Assembly: GCA_026692885.1 (NCBI GenBank)
Contig: JAPLNJ010000378.1
Coordinates: 1-24,958 of the forward strand
Length of the DNA stretch: 24,958 bases
From: Planctomycetota bacterium
GTDB taxonomy: Bacteria > Planctomycetota > Planctomycetia > Pirellulales > Pirellulaceae
Direction: 5' to 3'
Part shown: positions 22,541 to 24,958 of the stretch, one piece after another
How positions within the stretch are numbered: position 1 is the first letter of the stretch
Layout of the letters: every line of letters starts with the position of its first letter
Notes under the pieces: model-generated
What the model was told of the DNA's origin: nothing
The model's input: the letters and a program-made list of their open reading frames with translations, nothing else
Database searches by the model: none
Made by a program: the position numbers and the translations under genes

Positions 22541-23963
22541 GGTCGGCCACCTCCTCGATGTCCGGCGCGGCAATTAAGATCGTTTCCTTGAAACGCCAGC
22601 GATATTCGTCCTGGTGCTCATCGAATTGGCCTCCGGAACCCACCACTTGGTGGCGTTCATCGCGGAGTGCCGTCTCCAAATCCTGGATCGTGGCGGGATC
22701 ACGGACGTAGCCTTCCAGCACAATCTGGCCGCCTCCGCCGGGCCGCGAGCTGAACGTCGCTTGCTCGACAATCGCCTGCTCCGCCGACGGCAGTTTGACC
22801 GACAAATCGTACACTTCGTCCAGCCAGTTGATGTCGCCTGTGACAAAGGTGTCGATCTCGGAGACGCGTGTCCGCAGCTCTTCCGCGTCTTTGACCTGTT
22901 TGTCCAGTCCTTGCGAGGCATGTTGCAGCTTTCCGATGGATTGATCGTAGTTCCGCAATTGCCAGAAGAGGATCCCGGCGAGCATCAGCGCCACCATCGC
23001 GGCACCTGCTCCCACCCAGGCATACTGCCGTCGTCGGTCCGGCGGAACGGGCTTGCGGCGCGGGTTCAGGAAGTCGATCCCCGGCTGACCGCCAGTAGCC
23101 TGCTCGTGCAACATGCCCAGCAGGGCCGCAAAGCGACCCGGATGGCTAGGCTCCGTGATGACCCGGGTTACCTCCACGGCAGCGAATGGGTCGAACAGCA
23201 CAACCTCCAGCGACAGCTGTCCTCGCAGTTGGTCGGCCAGAGCCAGCGCCGCGGCGTCGCCGCCGCACAAGACAACTTGTTCGATCCGCTGTTCCCCGAG
23301 TTGATTCTGCGCGGCTGCGATCGTGCGCCGGATTTCTCCGACCAGGACCGTCGCCAACTCTTCAGAAGGCAGACGGACAGAACGCAGAAACACGACTTGA
23401 CCCGCCAACAGTACCGTCAAGTCGACTTCGTCCGTCAACAACTCGACCAGCAATCGGCAGCGGGTATCCGGCAAGCCTCGCTGCAGCAAGGCGGCCGAGG
23501 CACAGGGCCGCAGAATGAGCCGTTTGGGCGTCAACTGTGCCGCTTCACACGCAGTTCGTACCGCGGACAGGAACCCGGTGGATATCGCCGCGGCGAGCAC
23601 GCGGCACTGCGGTTCGTCGGGGGTACTCAAACGGATGAAATCCAGCGGCCAGTCCTCCCCAATCGAGGAGAATTGCCGGAGAGCCTGGAAGCGGACCAAT
23701 TCGGGTAGCTCGTCGTCGGGTGTTGGCGGAACCGTGAGCAGACGCAATTCGGCCTTGCCGCGAGGAACGGCCACGAAGGCCTCGCCGTGAACCAAGCCGT
23801 GCTCCGACACGGCAACGGACAACTGCGGGCCGATCTTCTCGTCCGCCACGTCTGACAATTCGACAGACAGAACCTGCTCCACAACAATGCCGCCGCCCGA
23901 CGCGTGTCCCGCGACGATGCGTAGTTCACGGGTATCCCATTCAAGGGCAAGTAATCGCGACAT
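22533..23963 (-). CDS. GspL-like PilM-PilN fusion protein
   Basis: A 476-aa protein with an actin-like PilM-type cytoplasmic domain (about 1-290), a single membrane span (about 315-335, VGAGAAMVALMLAGILFW) and a PilN-type periplasmic part with coiled coil and ferredoxin-like fold (about 340-476; for example GGQIVLEGYVRDPATIQDLETAL). PilM motifs are LLALEWDTRELRIVAG at the N-terminus, VAVPRGKAELR (65-75) and LFDPFAAVEV (256-265). This is the layout of GspL of the type II secretion inner-membrane platform. AGGAG lies six bases before the ATG at 23963, which I prefer to the longer frame at 23981. No conserved nucleotide-binding residue check was possible. Confidence 0.86.
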   Translation of the reverse strand: MSRLLALEWDTRELRIVAGHASGGGIVVEQVLSVELSDVADEKIGPQLSVAVSEHGLVHGEAFVAVPRGKAELRLLTVPPTPDDELPELVRFQALRQFSSIGEDWPLDFIRLSTPDEPQCRVLAAAISTGFLSAVRTACEAAQLTPKRLILRPCASAALLQRGLPDTRCRLLVELLTDEVDLTVLLAGQVVFLRSVRLPSEELATVLVGEIRRTIAAAQNQLGEQRIEQVVLCGGDAAALALADQLRGQLSLEVVLFDPFAAVEVTRVITEPSHPGRFAALLGMLHEQATGGQPGIDFLNPRRKPVPPDRRRQYAWVGAGAAMVALMLAGILFWQLRNYDQSIGKLQHASQGLDKQVKDAEELRTRVSEIDTFVTGDINWLDEVYDLSVKLPSAEQAIVEQATFSSRPGGGGQIVLEGYVRDPATIQDLETALRDERHQVVGSGGQFDEHQDEYRWRFKETILIAAPDIEEVADHE

Positions 23964-24037
23964 AAGTCTCCTGGTCTCCACAAAACTGTGCGCAGCTGAA
24001 CTAGTGTGTCTTCAAGGCTAAGATTGTGGGTTGTGAA

Positions 24038-24091
24038 CGGCACGGCGCTAGCCGCCGGTGGCGTTCGGAACCGGCGGCTAACGCCTTGCCG
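24038..24091. repeat. 15-bp inverted repeat with GCTAGCCGCCGGT core
   Basis: GCGCTAGCCGCCGGT (24045-24059) pairs with ACCGGCGGCTAACGC (24070-24084) over 15 bases with one wobble. CGGCA (24038-24042) and TGCCG (24087-24091) extend it outside. It is the first of three hairpins in the 273-bp gap upstream of the GspL-like gene. Planctomycete genomes often carry copies of this core; that is from memory. Confidence 0.7.
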
Positions 24092-24133
24092 CTCACTCAT
24101 CGCACCCCCAACTCTTGGCCTTGAAAATGCGCT

Positions 24134-24187
24134 AGGCTCGTTAAACGGCAAGCCGGATACCCACAAGCTGGCGCCCGGCTTGCCGTT
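24134..24187. repeat. 13-bp perfect inverted repeat
   Basis: AACGGCAAGCCGG (24134-24146) and CCGGCTTGCCGTT (24175-24187) are perfect complements with a 28-base loop. The second of three hairpins in the same gap. Confidence 0.7.
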
Positions 24188-24202
24188 AGACAACGATACG
24201 GA

Positions 24203-24232
24203 ATATGCCATTCTCAACCGCTTGTGGCATAT
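24203..24232. repeat. 8-bp AT-rich inverted repeat next to the GspK stop
   Basis: ATATGCCA (24203-24210) and TGGCATAT (24225-24232) pair perfectly around a 14-base loop, starting five bases after the stop of the GspK-like gene (24237-24239 on the minus strand). Confidence 0.5.
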
Positions 24233-24236
24233 ATGC

Positions 24237-24958
24237 CTACAGCCCAACTCCCTGCCCAACACCCTGGCCCGTGCCCAGGGCGTCCAAGCCAAAACCGCGG
24301 CCTAGGTGAGTCATGTTCCTCCAGAGTAATACGCGGGGCGGACTCTGGACAGCGTCAAGTACAACTTCGGCACGGGCTGCGGGATAGCCGCTTTCAAAAT
24401 AACCGACCACCTGGGCCCGGTACACGTCACCCCCGGCACACAGAAAGGGCATGAGTTTGCGCATCTCGTCGAGCGTCACCAGACCTTCGGTGAGCAGCCA
24501 AGTCTCATTCTGCCGCTGGGGTTGATTGGCTGTATTCTGAGGATCGCGAATACGGACGATCTGATCGACCACTTCGGCACGCAGACCAGGGATGCCCGCC
24601 AAGATTTGCCGTGGTGCCTGATTGACGTTGAGACGTCCGGGAATGGAGGGACCGGCCGCCGCCGTCACCTCGTCCATCAGCTTGGGCAGGTACTGCTGCA
24701 TCGCCGCCGCGCTGTTCTCAAACGGCGACGTGAGGATCGTCGGTTGCTTGGCTCCCTTAAACGTCACCTGCACTTGCTTGCCGATCAGGTCCAAGACTTG
24801 ATTCAGCTTGACCTTGGCCGGTTTCGTCAGATCGAGTTCGCCTGTCGCCGGACCTTGACTCGGCTGACCTCCAGAACCCGACGGACTAGCGAAACCCGAC
24901 CCACCGCCGCGCGTCCCACCGCCAGCATTGCCACCGCCGCGCATCCCACCGCCAGCAT
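24237..24958 (-). CDS. GspK-like minor pseudopilin, C-terminal part (cut by window edge)
   Basis: The frame is open to the right edge, so the N-terminus and start are outside. What is visible is about 240 residues: a Gly-rich repeat segment, a linker, and the GspK-type HhH/SAM-like core IPGRLNVNQAPRQILAGIPGLRAEVVDQIVRIRD, with the motif NVNQAPxxxLAGIPG typical of T2SS K proteins. The end is again Gly-rich (GQGVGQGVGL). GspK is the minor pseudopilin at the pilus tip. It precedes the GspL-like and GspM-like genes, the order seen in general secretion operons. Which pseudopilins (G, H, I, J) lie upstream cannot be told. Confidence 0.82.
   Translation of the reverse strand, partial: AGGGMRGGGNAGGGTRGGGSGFASPSGSGGQPSQGPATGELDLTKPAKVKLNQVLDLIGKQVQVTFKGAKQPTILTSPFENSAAAMQQYLPKLMDEVTAAAGPSIPGRLNVNQAPRQILAGIPGLRAEVVDQIVRIRDPQNTANQPQRQNETWLLTEGLVTLDEMRKLMPFLCAGGDVYRAQVVGYFESGYPAARAEVVLDAVQSPPRVLLWRNMTHLGRGFGLDALGTGQGVGQGVGL
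24899..24958. repeat. 30-bp tandem repeat encoding a Gly-rich decapeptide
   Basis: Two 30-base units (24899-24928 and 24929-24958) differ at three positions. They encode AGGGxRGGGx on the minus strand in the GspK-like protein. The window edge cuts the array, so copy number is unknown. Confidence 0.7.

Noticed and set aside
22614..23708. Long plus-strand open frame (364 codons)
   Set aside because: It is antisense to the PilM-PilN fusion, which has clear family motifs; the plus-strand translation has none and no ribosome site.
1..24958. CRISPR array or defence system
   Set aside because: No regularly spaced direct repeats and no cas-like, restriction, toxin-antitoxin or retron genes were found; the repeats present are palindromes or coding tandem repeats.

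Overview
The window looks like a chromosomal segment of a planctomycete, probably of the Pirellulales. The reasons are: moderately high GC with GC-rich third codon positions; a 135-aa protein resembling the family restricted to Planctomycetes and Verrucomicrobia (Minf_1886 / Plancto_Ver_chp type); a very large FG-GAP/UnbV lipoprotein; a GT-C membrane protein with C-terminal TPRs; and many gene-free gaps filled with palindromic repeats. The taxonomic call is inference from family resemblance. No rRNA, tRNA, CRISPR array, transposase or phage gene was seen.

Layout. (1) 1-2936, plus strand: the tail of a possible upstream gene, then a DPM1-like family 2 glycosyltransferase whose stop overlaps the start of a membrane GT-C/TPR protein (ATGA), probably an envelope glycosylation or glycolipid pair. 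(2) 3016-5270, minus strand: ispG (MEP isoprenoid pathway) followed by a YegS/LCB5-type diacylglycerol-kinase-like lipid kinase. (3) 5562-12783, plus strand: a membrane-anchored coiled-coil protein with a possible BRCT-like C-terminus, an intrinsic terminator, an 84-aa protein, a TatD-like hydrolase and a PSP1/RicT-like protein (30 bp apart), the Plancto_Ver-type protein with a 68-aa tail-anchored protein 1 bp downstream, a C25 (gingipain-type) peptidase homologue, and a two-CBS-domain protein. (4) 12913-24958, minus strand: a cluster transcribed right to left. It encodes a GspK-like minor pseudopilin (cut by the window edge), a GspL-like PilM-PilN fusion, a GspM/PilO-like protein with Ig-like and PilP/GspC-like domains, a GspD-like protein with many secretin N-domains but no visible pore domain, a 1205-aa TPR/FG-GAP lipoprotein and a nitrilase.

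The minus-strand cluster is the most interesting part. It is the assembly platform and periplasmic part of a type II secretion / type IV pilus-like machine with unusual domain fusions and an apparently barrel-less secretin, directly followed by a giant putative surface lipoprotein. The second theme is non-coding: at least seven long inverted repeats sit in the gaps. They include a nested 133-bp palindrome with a 27-bp inner stem (7375-7507), a 135-bp palindrome with perfect 18-bp terminal arms (9340-9474), and a short repeat next to the first one that recurs at 2948-3024. They look like MITE/REP-type families specific to this lineage.
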